NCBI GenBank assembly: GCA_024643365.1
Contig: JAHENC010000019.1
Location: 115,945-179,944, forward strand
DNA length: 64,000 bases
Reading direction: 5' to 3'
DNA from: Crocinitomicaceae bacterium
Lineage (GTDB): Bacteria; Bacteroidota; Bacteroidia; Flavobacteriales_D; Crocinitomicaceae
Part shown: one piece after another, positions 1 through 8,349 of the stretch
How positions within the stretch are numbered: the stretch's first letter is position 1
How the letters are laid out: each line of letters opens with the position of its first letter
Notes under the pieces: model-generated
Database searches by the model: none
What the model was told of the DNA's origin: nothing
What the model saw: the letters and a program-made list of their open reading frames with translations, nothing else
Position numbers and translations under genes: made by a program

Positions 1-215
1 CACGATTCAAAAGTAATTTCATGGGTTTGACAATAAATCCCCATGATGGTCATCATACATGAGGCTAGGGAAGTAGCAACCAAGTCTGTTGGAGAAAAAG
101 CTTCTCCTTTTCCTTGATTATCAACTGGTGCATCGGTCAAAATCTTTGTGCCTGATGCAAGGTGTTCACATGAAGTGCGAAGATTTCCTAAGTACGAAAC
201 GCGTGCTGTTGCCAT
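1..215 (-). CDS. OsmC family protein, N-terminal part (runs off the window)
   Basis: The minus strand reads open from an ATG at 213-215 to the window edge, 71 complete codons, with no stop. The peptide starts MATARVSYLG and contains a Cys near residue 16, the stretch GKGEAFSPTDLVATSLASCM and MTIMG. This is the classical N-terminal half of OsmC/Ohr-type thiol peroxidases, in which a Cys in the SLASCM helix is one of the two redox Cys. The family reduces organic hydroperoxides in the cytoplasm. A promoter (-33 TTG, 21 nt, TACCTTTG) ends 4 nt before the ATG, which supports this start and suggests a leaderless message. The C-terminal half is outside the window, so subfamily (OsmC, Ohr, YhfA) cannot be settled. 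Confidence 0.85.
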   Translation of the reverse strand, partial: MATARVSYLGNLRTSCEHLASGTKILTDAPVDNQGKGEAFSPTDLVATSLASCMMTIMGIYCQTHEITFES

Positions 216-219
216 GGCG

Positions 220-251
220 CAAAGGTACGGATATTATTAGAAAAGAATCAA
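220..251 (-). promoter_or_regulatory. Bacteroidota-type promoter of the OsmC gene
   Basis: On the minus strand TTG (251-249) is followed by 21 nt and TACCTTTG (227-220), matching the Bacteroidota consensus TTG-N17-23-TAnnTTTG. The box ends 4 nt before the ATG, so the predicted transcription start falls at or next to the start codon. Confidence 0.65.
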
Positions 252-281
252 GACCAAATGATGGAGCTTATTTCCTTTCGC

Positions 282-303
282 TAAAACACTGTTTAGTGTT
301 TTA
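282..303 (-). terminator. AT-rich hairpin over the stop codon of the nidogen-like gene
   Basis: A perfect 9-bp stem (282-290 with 295-303) closes a GTTT loop and overlaps the stop codon of the minus-strand gene. It has no separate U-tract, so it is a weak terminator candidate. Confidence 0.3.
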
Positions 304-3118
304 CTTCGATAAATCCGTGCTTCACAATTGGTTCAGATCCTTCAAATTTCGCATCAATTCGATAGAAGTAAGTTCCTTCCGAAACGATATCCCCACCTTT
401 CGTTTTTCCGTTCCATCCACCTGCTGGATCGTCATATTCGTAAATGACATTTCCCCAGCGATTTAAAATGGTACAATGGAATGTTTCTAGGCCGGAGTAT
501 TGCACAAAGAAGATGTCGTTACCAACTGTGGAGGAAAGTGAAATCACGTTCGGAGCAACAATGTCGCAAGGTTTGAATCCAATAGTTGCTGTATCCGTAA
601 CGCTATAACATTCATTCGATAAGGTGTAAATGTAATTTCCCGGTTGTGAAACAATCAATGGTGTTGTAGCATTTGGGATGTTCCATAAACCAAATTGAGT
701 TGGAAGGTAATTCGCTTGTAAGGTCCACACATTATTCAATGTACTATCTTTTGCTGAATTCACTTGCAATGGTTCCAATGGGAAACTCGTTCCTTTACAA
801 ATGTTTGTATCAAGTAATTGTGTGTACAAATAAGGTGGGAATTCAATTACGGCGCTCAATGTTTGATTACAAGCAACGTCCGTATAGGTAAGTGTGTAAA
901 TTCCTGCGTAGTTTGTTGTTAAATGTGGATTGTCAGCTGTTGGATCCGAGATGTGTAAACAGGTATCCGAAACAGTCCAAACGCCACCTAACGAAGAATT
1001 TGTCCCTGTGATGTAATAATTGTAAAAACAAGCCAAGGTATCAACGTCAATACTCGGTAGTGTATACAGTTGAATGGTTGTACTTGCGGTATGATTACAT
1101 ACGTTGTCTGTATACGTTAATTGATACGTTCCAGATGCCGTTGCCGTAATGCTTGGATTGGCAGTCGTGTTGGAAGGACTGAAGTTAAGTGTTCCAATAC
1201 CAGGAGTCGTGTAGGACCAAGTTCCACCTGCTACATCTGACACTGTTCCACTGACGTTGTATGTCAGATTACATTGATTGACATTAGAGAAAATACTCGG
1301 ATTAATTGGTAAGACAACCTCTGCTGTATGAATTTGGTTACAAGTATTATCCGTAAACGTAAGGGTGTAGGTTCCTGGTGTGTTTACGGTAACTAATGGA
1401 TTTAAATTCGTTGGATCATCGAAACTCACTTGATTGGAACTTGCGGTCCATGTTCCACCTTGAGACTGTGTATTCGCAACTTGAAGCGTAGGGGAACAGA
1501 TCAACGTGTCACTCATAATGGAAGCAGCTGTCGAACCGAAAATGGTAAACGTCGTATCCGTTGTACATAATCCGGCAGAATCAACGAGAGTCACAGTGTA
1601 AGTACCTAAAGGCAATTCAATAGTGAACAAACTATCAACAGCTGGATTTGGCAAGCCCCACGTTATCGAGGAATAATAGGGTTCGTTCGGGACACTAATG
1701 CTTGTTGAAGTATCTGGCGGACAATACGTCAATACTCCTTGTAAATTCACTGGTACTGGATTCATCACGATGATCGAATCACTTACATGTTTGTAACAGC
1801 CATCCTTACTCACGGTCACCCCGTAAATCTGTGTGGATGAAACGGAACTTGTTTGAGCCGTGGTGAAATCATCCCATAAATAAGTGTCATACGGTCCATT
1901 CGAAACGCTTAAATCAACGTTGCCACATGCGCCAGCACCCAACAGTGCAGCAGAGTCTAAGTTGTTTACAATCGTATCAATCACAATCACAAATGTTAAT
2001 GCGGTAACACCTGGAGTAGGAATAGCATCATCTGTTGCTGTAACAGTTACTGTGTAAGTTCCAATTGTTGCTAATGTTCCAACTGCTTGAAGAATGATGG
2101 ATCCCGTGTTCCCAGGAATATTCGCAATCTGTGTTAAGGAAGGCAGTCCACCATTGGTATACGTCATGGTTGTTGTCTGATTGGCCTCTGGAGAAAGAAA
2201 GTTAATCGCAAATTGAGCAGTATCACCGGCGGCACAAATTTTGAACGTGTCACATGAAGCGATTCCTTCTGGGATGGGAGGGATGTTTCCACTGTTGGAC
2301 GCATCAAAGGCAAAACTTTTGTAATCCAACCAACTGATTCCATCTGGATTTCCTAAGGCTCCATCGAAATCCACTCCTGGGTGGTCAAAACGCGAAATCA
2401 AGAAGTAGGCGACACCATCTCCTTTGTTCGCTCCACAGGTAGCAGGAATCCCGAAGAATCCATTGACTCCGGATGACGCAGCACCAGTTGTCCATTGCAT
2501 GTCTTGGTAGCAAAATGCCACGTTTCCTTGGTCAATCACAGGGTCAGAACCGTTGGTAATGATTAATTGAAAGGTGTTTAATTTATCACCCATCATGGAG
2601 TAATATCCTACATCTTCCCAGTTGATGTATACGGCAGTTGGGGTAATTTTATATACAACTTGTCCATTTCCATTTCGTGTATCGACATCCGCCCAAAAAG
2701 GAGCAACAATCGCATTCCCCGTGGAAGGAAAGGCTGTTGCACTAAAGGTAGAAAGTGGACCATTGAAGGTAATGTTTCCGTTGTTATTGATGTAAATGGA
2801 GTTAAATGTTTGTCCGTACAAATTGAAATTGAAGGGGATTGGAATTAACCCAGTTGATCCATCATCATTTGGCTGCATTGCTAAAATATAGCTTGAATCC
2901 GGCTCCACGTAACAATCGCACGCATTCGCTTTGTTATTGGATGATGGCTTCACATTTGGTTTTCCTGAAGGGGTGCCAATCGTATGATTTGGTGCGGTTA
3001 CTACTTGTCCAAGTTGGCCAGATGCTTTCAGTTTCTGGTATAAGGGTGAATCAGTAATGACTTGTGCGAAAAAAGTTTGACTGATTAATAAACTGAAGAT
3101 AAATAATAGGTTTTTCAT
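293..3118 (-). CDS. Secreted nidogen-like protein with Ig-like repeats and T9SS type B (gliding-motility) C-terminal domain
   Basis: A 941-aa secreted protein of unknown ligand. The start is placed at MKNLLFIFSLLIS, which gives a normal signal peptide ending near FAQ. An upstream in-frame ATG would add 22 non-signal residues. Residues of about 95-245 resemble a NIDO domain (FNLYGQTFNSIYINNNGNITF, APFWADVDTRNG, VYINWEDVGYY). The middle holds cadherin/Ig-like stretches and at least three related repeats of about 70 aa (GGTWTAS..., GGTWSYTTPG..., GGVWTVSD..., each ending in GTY/GIY-TLTYTD-xCN). The last about 90 residues (PNVISLSS, NDIFFVQY, ILNRWGNVIYEYDD, WNG, GTYFYRIDA) are the CHU_C/type B T9SS sorting domain. 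It is probably exported to the cell surface. An adhesin or matrix role is inference. Confidence 0.85.
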   Translation of the reverse strand: MKNLLFIFSLLISQTFFAQVITDSPLYQKLKASGQLGQVVTAPNHTIGTPSGKPNVKPSSNNKANACDCYVEPDSSYILAMQPNDDGSTGLIPIPFNFNLYGQTFNSIYINNNGNITFNGPLSTFSATAFPSTGNAIVAPFWADVDTRNGNGQVVYKITPTAVYINWEDVGYYSMMGDKLNTFQLIITNGSDPVIDQGNVAFCYQDMQWTTGAASSGVNGFFGIPATCGANKGDGVAYFLISRFDHPGVDFDGALGNPDGISWLDYKSFAFDASNSGNIPPIPEGIASCDTFKICAAGDTAQFAINFLSPEANQTTTMTYTNGGLPSLTQIANIPGNTGSIILQAVGTLATIGTYTVTVTATDDAIPTPGVTALTFVIVIDTIVNNLDSAALLGAGACGNVDLSVSNGPYDTYLWDDFTTAQTSSVSSTQIYGVTVSKDGCYKHVSDSIIVMNPVPVNLQGVLTYCPPDTSTSISVPNEPYYSSITWGLPNPAVDSLFTIELPLGTYTVTLVDSAGLCTTDTTFTIFGSTAASIMSDTLICSPTLQVANTQSQGGTWTASSNQVSFDDPTNLNPLVTVNTPGTYTLTFTDNTCNQIHTAEVVLPINPSIFSNVNQCNLTYNVSGTVSDVAGGTWSYTTPGIGTLNFSPSNTTANPSITATASGTYQLTYTDNVCNHTASTTIQLYTLPSIDVDTLACFYNYYITGTNSSLGGVWTVSDTCLHISDPTADNPHLTTNYAGIYTLTYTDVACNQTLSAVIEFPPYLYTQLLDTNICKGTSFPLEPLQVNSAKDSTLNNVWTLQANYLPTQFGLWNIPNATTPLIVSQPGNYIYTLSNECYSVTDTATIGFKPCDIVAPNVISLSSTVGNDIFFVQYSGLETFHCTILNRWGNVIYEYDDPAGGWNGKTKGGDIVSEGTYFYRIDAKFEGSEPIVKHGFIEVKH

Positions 3119-3245
3119 ATGCGTTGTGTAGCTCAATTTAGCAGTGTCTTGACGGAAAAGTGTCCGAAAAAGTTGCATGGACAATTATGAGTCAATAAGA
3201 ATGCTAAGTTACGAAATTTCAGGAAAACTAAAATTTGGACCGAAT

Positions 3246-3273
3246 TTGGCATGAGTGGCATCGTGTACATTTG
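3246..3273 (+). promoter_or_regulatory. Promoter of the BNR-repeat protein gene
   Basis: TTG (3246-3248), 17-nt spacer, TACATTTG (3266-3273), matching the Bacteroidota sigma-ABfr consensus. The start codon lies 46 nt downstream. Confidence 0.55.
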
Positions 3274-3319
3274 TCGGAATTGTTGTAATTTTAAGCCACA
3301 AATTCGATTTAAGTTCCCT

Positions 3320-6300
3320 ATGAAAAAAACGATTCTATTCTTTGGATTGCTGTCCACCATTGGCATTTTTGCACAAAAAAAAACAACAACTACGGAAGTT
3401 GTTAAACCTCCGTTCGATGCTGGAACAGTAGGCGCTTTGTCGTTCCGCATGGTCGGTCCAGCCTTAACATCTGGACGTGTGATTGATATCGCAGTGAATC
3501 CACTTAACAAGGACATGTGGTACGTTGCTGCGGCATGTGGTGGTGTTTGGTCAACCAACAATCACGGTATTACTTTTTCTCCTATTTTCGATGGATATGG
3601 GTCATACTCCATTGCGTGTGTGGAGTTAGCACCTTCAAATCCAAATACCGTTTGGGTTGGAACAGGTGAAAATAATAATCAACGATCTGTTGCATATGGT
3701 GACGGTGTTTATAAGTCCATGGATGGTGGTAAATCATTTACAAACATGGGATTAAAGACGTCAGAACACATTGGAAACATTGTCATTCATCCTACCGACG
3801 AAAATACTGTTTGGGTTTCCGCTTATGGTCCACTTTGGAGTAGTGGTGGCGAACGTGGAGTGTACAAAACGACTGATGGAGGAAAAACATGGATAAGAAC
3901 CTTGTTTGTATCCGATAATACGGGAATTTCAGAAATTGCGATTGACCCTTCGAATCCAAATATTCTATATGCCTCGGCTCACCAACGCAGACGACATGAA
4001 TGGACATACATCGGCGGTGGTCCAGAATCTATGGTCTATAAATCTACAGATGGCGGATTAACTTGGAGACCAATCAACGCAGGATTACCGAAAGGTGATA
4101 TGGGACGCGTTGGACTTGCCGTTTCACCAGTTGATCCGAACTATGTCTATGCAATTGTAGAGGCGCGTTATGGAAAAGCGGGAGTTTACCGTTCAACAAA
4201 TAAAGGAGAAAATTGGAGCAAACAAAGCGATTTCAATACCAGTGGTAATTACTACCAAGAGATCATGTGTGATCCTTCCAATAAAAATAAGGTGTTCGCT
4301 ATGGATACTTACATGCACCATACAGAGGATGGCGGAAAAACGTTTAAACCAACCGGAGAGACGAATAAACACGTGGATAATCATGCGATTTGGATAGATC
4401 CAAGCAATACAGACCATTGGCTTGTAGGTTGCGATGGTGGATTGTACGAAACATATACACATGCAAAAGAATGGAAATACTACGCAAATCTGCCGATTAT
4501 TCAATTCTACAAAGCAGTTACAGATAATGCGACTCCATTCTACAATATCTATGGTGGAACTCAAGATAATAATTCCATGGGAGGTCCAGCCGCAACAAAC
4601 AATGCTGCTGGAATATTGAATTCAGATTGGTTCATTACGAATGGTGGTGATGGATTCGAATCGGCGACAGATTGGTCTAATCCAAACATTACTTATGCGC
4701 AAGCACAATATGGATGGATTGTCCGTTACGATCGTGCTTCAGGTGAAAAAGTTCCGATTCAACCAATGTCCGGAAAAGGTGAACCAGCGTATCGTTGGAA
4801 CTGGGATGCACCCTTGATTGTTTCTTCACATGATGCATCAACCTTGTATTTTGCAGCCAATAAATTATTCAAGTCTATTAATCGTGGTGATGACTGGCAA
4901 ACGATTTCTCCCGATTTAACCCAGCAAATTGACCGCAACGAAATCGAAGTGATGGACCAAGTTTGGACCATCGATGCGGTGATGAAAAATGCTTCTACAA
5001 CCATTTACGGTAACATTGTAGCCTTGGATGAATCACCGAAGAAAAAAGGATTGTTGTACGTTGGTACCGATGATGGATTGATTCAAGTTTCAGAAAATGA
5101 TGGTCAAACATGGAGTAAATACGCTACATTCCCTGGAGTTCCTGTGAATGCGCGTGTCAACATGCTTAGTGCTTCGATGCACGACGAAAACATTGTGTTT
5201 GCCGTCTTTAATCCACAGCGATCAGGAGATTTTAAACCGTATGTTTTGCGTTCATCTGACAAAGGAAAAACATGGGTAAATATTACATCCAATCTACCAG
5301 TACGTGGAAATACTTACTGTTTGAAACAAGATCATGTCGATCCAAATTTATTGTTTGTAGGAACGGAATTTGGTGCGTTTTTTACAAATGATGCAGGCTT
5401 AAACTGGACAAAATTAGCTGGATTGCCAACGGTTGCAGTGTATGACTTAGATATCCAAAAACGCGAGAACGATTTAGTAGCCGCAACATTTGGACGTGGG
5501 TTCTATGTTTTGGACAACTACACACCTTTGCGTTCGTTGTCGAAAGTTAATTTGGACAAGAAAGCACATTTGTTCCCTGTGAAAGATGCACTTTCTTATG
5601 TGCCGGCGGATCCACTTGGATTAGATGGAACAGGATTCCAGGGACACAACATGTGGGCTTCTGAGAATCCATCTTTTGGTGCAGTGTTTACTTTACACTT
5701 AAAAGAAGAATACAAAACATTGAAGGATGCTCGTCAGGAAAAAGAACAAGCGTTGGAGAAAGACAAAAAAGATGTTGCATATCCGTCTTTTGATGAACTG
5801 CGTAAAGAACAATTAGAAGAGGCTGCGAAAATTATTTGGATTATTTCAGATGCTTCAGGAAAAGAGGTTCGCCGCATGTCAGGTAGTCCATCAAAAGGAA
5901 TATCGCGCACTGTTTGGAACCTTCGTTCGAACGCTACGAATCCAATTGGTTCAGGTGGTAATGGATTCTTGGTAGCTCCAGGAACCTATTATGTTAGTGT
6001 TTCATTGGTCAAAAATGGTGAAGTAGAAGAATTGATCTCAAAAACCGCTTTCGAAGTGAAGGCCTTGAACAATCAAACATTGGTGGCGAAAAACCCACAA
6101 GAATTGTCAGCGTTTAGATCGGAAGTGGCAGAGTTAAATCGCAAGGTTTCTGGTGCTGGAAGGTTAATGGAAGAAACAAATGATGAAATCGAATTAATCG
6201 AAAAAGCATTATTAATGTATCCAAACACAGATATGACGCTTTTAAAAGAAATCAAAGAAGTGAAAACAATCATGTACGATTGCAACATCTTAATGAATGG

Positions 6301-6562
6301 AGATGGTGTTCGTGCCGCTCATGAATTTGAAGTTGCACCAAGTATTCAGTCTCGTTTGGGAATGGTGGAATACCAACTATACGACAACACAGCTGGAGTA
6401 AGTAACACGCATAAAGCAAATAAAGCAATTGTTGAAGCTGAATATGCTGAACTACGTGTCAAATTGGATGAGGTCATCAAACGTGTGAAAGTACTTCAAG
6501 CGAAGTTGGACGCTGTAGCGATCCCTTACACAAAATCAAAAGAAAACTGGAAGGAGGATTAA
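3320..6562 (+). CDS. Secreted BNR/Asp-box propeller protein (VPS10/sortilin-like, often annotated glycosyl hydrolase)
   Basis: A 1080-aa exported protein. The start at MKKTILFFGLLST gives a signal peptide cut near FAQ; upstream in-frame residues (CNFKPQIRF) do not look like a leader. At least nine Asp-box motifs (S/T-x-D-x-G-x-T/S-W) occur, such as KSMDGGKSF, KTTDGGKTW, KSTDGGLTW, HTEDGGKTF, SENDGQTW, SSDKGKTW and TNDAGLNW. This indicates one or two multi-bladed beta-propellers over roughly residues 30-750. A charged helical stretch follows (about 800-850), then an FlgD-like beta segment (SGKEVRRMSG, GISRTVWNLR, APGTYYVSV), then a helical C-terminus. No T9SS tail is present. Bacteroidota homologues are widely labelled glycosyl hydrolase or VPS10-domain protein without known activity. 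I see no catalytic residues that prove hydrolysis. Confidence 0.85.
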   Translation: MKKTILFFGLLSTIGIFAQKKTTTTEVVKPPFDAGTVGALSFRMVGPALTSGRVIDIAVNPLNKDMWYVAAACGGVWSTNNHGITFSPIFDGYGSYSIACVELAPSNPNTVWVGTGENNNQRSVAYGDGVYKSMDGGKSFTNMGLKTSEHIGNIVIHPTDENTVWVSAYGPLWSSGGERGVYKTTDGGKTWIRTLFVSDNTGISEIAIDPSNPNILYASAHQRRRHEWTYIGGGPESMVYKSTDGGLTWRPINAGLPKGDMGRVGLAVSPVDPNYVYAIVEARYGKAGVYRSTNKGENWSKQSDFNTSGNYYQEIMCDPSNKNKVFAMDTYMHHTEDGGKTFKPTGETNKHVDNHAIWIDPSNTDHWLVGCDGGLYETYTHAKEWKYYANLPIIQFYKAVTDNATPFYNIYGGTQDNNSMGGPAATNNAAGILNSDWFITNGGDGFESATDWSNPNITYAQAQYGWIVRYDRASGEKVPIQPMSGKGEPAYRWNWDAPLIVSSHDASTLYFAANKLFKSINRGDDWQTISPDLTQQIDRNEIEVMDQVWTIDAVMKNASTTIYGNIVALDESPKKKGLLYVGTDDGLIQVSENDGQTWSKYATFPGVPVNARVNMLSASMHDENIVFAVFNPQRSGDFKPYVLRSSDKGKTWVNITSNLPVRGNTYCLKQDHVDPNLLFVGTEFGAFFTNDAGLNWTKLAGLPTVAVYDLDIQKRENDLVAATFGRGFYVLDNYTPLRSLSKVNLDKKAHLFPVKDALSYVPADPLGLDGTGFQGHNMWASENPSFGAVFTLHLKEEYKTLKDARQEKEQALEKDKKDVAYPSFDELRKEQLEEAAKIIWIISDASGKEVRRMSGSPSKGISRTVWNLRSNATNPIGSGGNGFLVAPGTYYVSVSLVKNGEVEELISKTAFEVKALNNQTLVAKNPQELSAFRSEVAELNRKVSGAGRLMEETNDEIELIEKALLMYPNTDMTLLKEIKEVKTIMYDCNILMNGDGVRAAHEFEVAPSIQSRLGMVEYQLYDNTAGVSNTHKANKAIVEAEYAELRVKLDEVIKRVKVLQAKLDAVAIPYTKSKENWKED

Positions 6563-6583
6563 TTCTCTGAAAGTTTAGCACAT

Positions 6584-6618
6584 AAAAAAGCCCCGACGAT
6601 ATCGTCGGGGCTTTTTTT
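6584..6618. terminator. Bidirectional intrinsic terminator
   Basis: A perfect palindrome, A-run + GCCCCGACGAT / ATCGTCGGGGC (6590-6600 with 6601-6611) + T-run. It lies between the convergent ends of the BNR gene and fabI and can serve both. Confidence 0.9.
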
Positions 6619-6634
6619 ATGTTTTCGAATTTGA

Positions 6635-7447
6635 TTATTCACCAAATTTTTCAATCACTTGTTGTGTAACTCCAGTATTTGAGAATCCTCCATCGTGGAA
6701 TAAATTCTGCATGGTAACGTATCTTGTTAAGTCTGAGAACATCGTTACACAGTAGTCAGCACATGCTACTGCAGATGCATTTCCTAGTGGTGACATTTGT
6801 TCAGAGAAGTTAATGAACTCTTTGAATCCTTTGATTCCTTGTCCAGCCGTTGTAACCGTTGGAGATTGAGAAATCGTATTTACACGTACTTTTTTCGCGA
6901 TTCCATAGTGGTATCCGAATGAACGAGCGATGGACTCTAGCAAAGATTTCGCATCCGCCATGTCGTTATAGTCAGGGAAAATACGTTGTGCAGCGATGTA
7001 AGAAAGAGCAATCACCGATCCCCATTCATTCATAGCGTCATGTTTGTAAAGTGTTGCTAAGGTCTTGTGTAAAGAGATAGCAGAAACATCCATCGATTGA
7101 TTGTAGTAATTGTAATCATTTTCCGTGTAATGTTTTCCTTTACGAACGTTCGGAGACATTCCAATTGAATGTAAAACGAAATCAATTTTACCACCAAGAA
7201 TTTCTTGAGCTTGTGTTACAAGGTTTGTTAAATCCTCAATACTTGTTGCATCTGCGGGAATCACTTGACTTCCAGTTTCAGCTGCTAATGCATTGATTTC
7301 ACCCATTCGCATTGCGATTGGAGCGTTAGTCAACACGAACGTTGCTCCTTCTTCGTGTGCTCTTTGAGCGACCTTCCATGCGATGGATTGGTCGTTCAAT
7401 GCACCAAAAATAATTCCTCGTTTTCCTTTTAGTAAGTTATTTGCCAT
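6635..7447 (-). CDS. fabI: Enoyl-[acyl-carrier-protein] reductase (NADH), FabI type
   Basis: Catalyses the last reduction of each fatty-acid elongation round in the cytoplasm (trans-2-enoyl-ACP to acyl-ACP). The 270-aa length fits FabI (E. coli 262). The N-terminus (KGKRGIIFGALNDQSIAWKV) is the FabI dinucleotide fold. HSIGMSP follows, and the catalytic set is complete: Tyr150, then Tyr160-x6-Lys167 (YNDMADAK), equivalent to E. coli Tyr146/Tyr156/Lys163. The SQSPTVTTAG segment corresponds to the substrate-binding loop. A TACTTTTG box lies 17 nt upstream of the ATG, inside the short gap after the SRPBCC gene, so fabI probably has its own promoter. Confidence 0.97.
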   Translation of the reverse strand: MANNLLKGKRGIIFGALNDQSIAWKVAQRAHEEGATFVLTNAPIAMRMGEINALAAETGSQVIPADATSIEDLTNLVTQAQEILGGKIDFVLHSIGMSPNVRKGKHYTENDYNYYNQSMDVSAISLHKTLATLYKHDAMNEWGSVIALSYIAAQRIFPDYNDMADAKSLLESIARSFGYHYGIAKKVRVNTISQSPTVTTAGQGIKGFKEFINFSEQMSPLGNASAVACADYCVTMFSDLTRYVTMQNLFHDGGFSNTGVTQQVIEKFGE

Positions 7448-7464
7448 GTATCTTCAATTTTAAA

Positions 7465-7472
7465 CAAAAGTA
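7465..7472 (-). promoter_or_regulatory. -7 box of fabI
   Basis: TACTTTTG on the minus strand, 17 nt before the fabI ATG. No clear -33 TTG was found at the right distance. Confidence 0.4.
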
Positions 7473-7479
7473 ATCAATC

Positions 7480-8019
7480 TTATTTTTCCAGCACCGATTT
7501 TAATTTTTTGAGTCCACCATCTAGGTCTTTGCCTATCATTTCATCAAAGTTCAAAAGGTAAGTAAGTGCGTTCCATGGGTAAGGAGAGTTTCCTTCGAAT
7601 CCCCAAATAACACGTGTGTTTTTCTCATTGATGCTACTTGTTTCAAAGTAAGCGTCGTCTTCATTTTCAAAGGGAACCTTAAAGCGTAAGTGCATATCGA
7701 TTCGCTCTCCTGGTGTTAATTTGACGATTTCCATGGAACCTGTTCCAACATTTTCATCTTTACTTTCCCATGCGGATACAAATCCAATCGTTCCATCTAT
7801 GCCGGTATATGTTTTTTTCATTTTGGGGTCTTGTCTCGCCCAAACACTGAATTGATCTTGGTTTTTTAGGAATTTGAGGTAGTTGTAAACGCTATCCTTT
7901 GGTAGTGAAATCTCCACACTTCGTTCTAATTTGAATTTTTTCGGAGCGAAAACACCAATGATTAACACTGCTGCGATTATCATTAAAATCAAGAAAATTA
8001 TACGTTTAATCCATTTCAT
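7480..8019 (-). CDS. SRPBCC family (polyketide cyclase/START-like) membrane-anchored protein
   Basis: A 179-aa protein with one N-terminal transmembrane helix (IIFLILMIIAAVLIIGVF) followed by a SRPBCC/Polyketide_cyc2-type fold. Typical features are RSVEISLPKDSVYNYLKFL near residue 35, WES, GTGSMEIVKLTPGERI, and the C-terminal helix MIGKDLDGGLKKLKSVLEK. The family binds hydrophobic ligands in a helix-grip cavity; the ligand here is unknown. It lies 49 nt downstream of the DUF3817 gene and may belong to the uvrB run. Confidence 0.8.
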   Translation of the reverse strand: MKWIKRIIFLILMIIAAVLIIGVFAPKKFKLERSVEISLPKDSVYNYLKFLKNQDQFSVWARQDPKMKKTYTGIDGTIGFVSAWESKDENVGTGSMEIVKLTPGERIDMHLRFKVPFENEDDAYFETSSINEKNTRVIWGFEGNSPYPWNALTYLLNFDEMIGKDLDGGLKKLKSVLEK

Positions 8020-8068
8020 AATCCATTCGTTTTGAAGTGCTTTACGCAGTTAAGGAGGAAAAGTTCAC

Positions 8069-8347
8069 TTAGTTTCTTAAATATTTTTTCTCCGCCCAAA
8101 AAGTACCAAATGGTACGAATGCTGCGATGAATAACAGAAGTGATTTCACAAATGAAAATTGTTTTGTTAGGAAAAAAACAGCCAAATAAACGCAGTAAGC
8201 AATGAATAAAATTCCGTGAATCCATCCCACAATTTTATTTGGCCAAATCAACTCGAATTGGTACTTCAATACCATCGTGATGATGAGTCCAATCCAAGAA
8301 AATCCTTCTGCAATGGCAATTTTTTGAAATTGTTGTAAACGTGTCAT
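8069..8347 (-). CDS. DUF3817 small membrane protein
   Basis: A 92-aa integral membrane protein with about three hydrophobic segments (IAIAEGFSWIGLIITMVLKY, IHGILFIAYCVYLAVFF, LLLFIAAFVPFGTFW). The pattern AEGxSxxxL near the N-terminus, W-x-H-G near the middle and P-x-G-T-F at the end is characteristic of DUF3817. Molecular function is unknown. It starts 2 nt after the uvrB stop codon, so it is almost certainly cotranscribed with uvrB. Confidence 0.85.
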   Translation of the reverse strand: MTRLQQFQKIAIAEGFSWIGLIITMVLKYQFELIWPNKIVGWIHGILFIAYCVYLAVFFLTKQFSFVKSLLLFIAAFVPFGTFWAEKKYLRN

Positions 8348-8349
8348 AC

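Noticed and set aside
89..466. 125-codon plus-strand open frame
   Set aside because: It is antisense to the OsmC N-terminus and to the end of the T9SS type B gene, both of which have clear family signatures.
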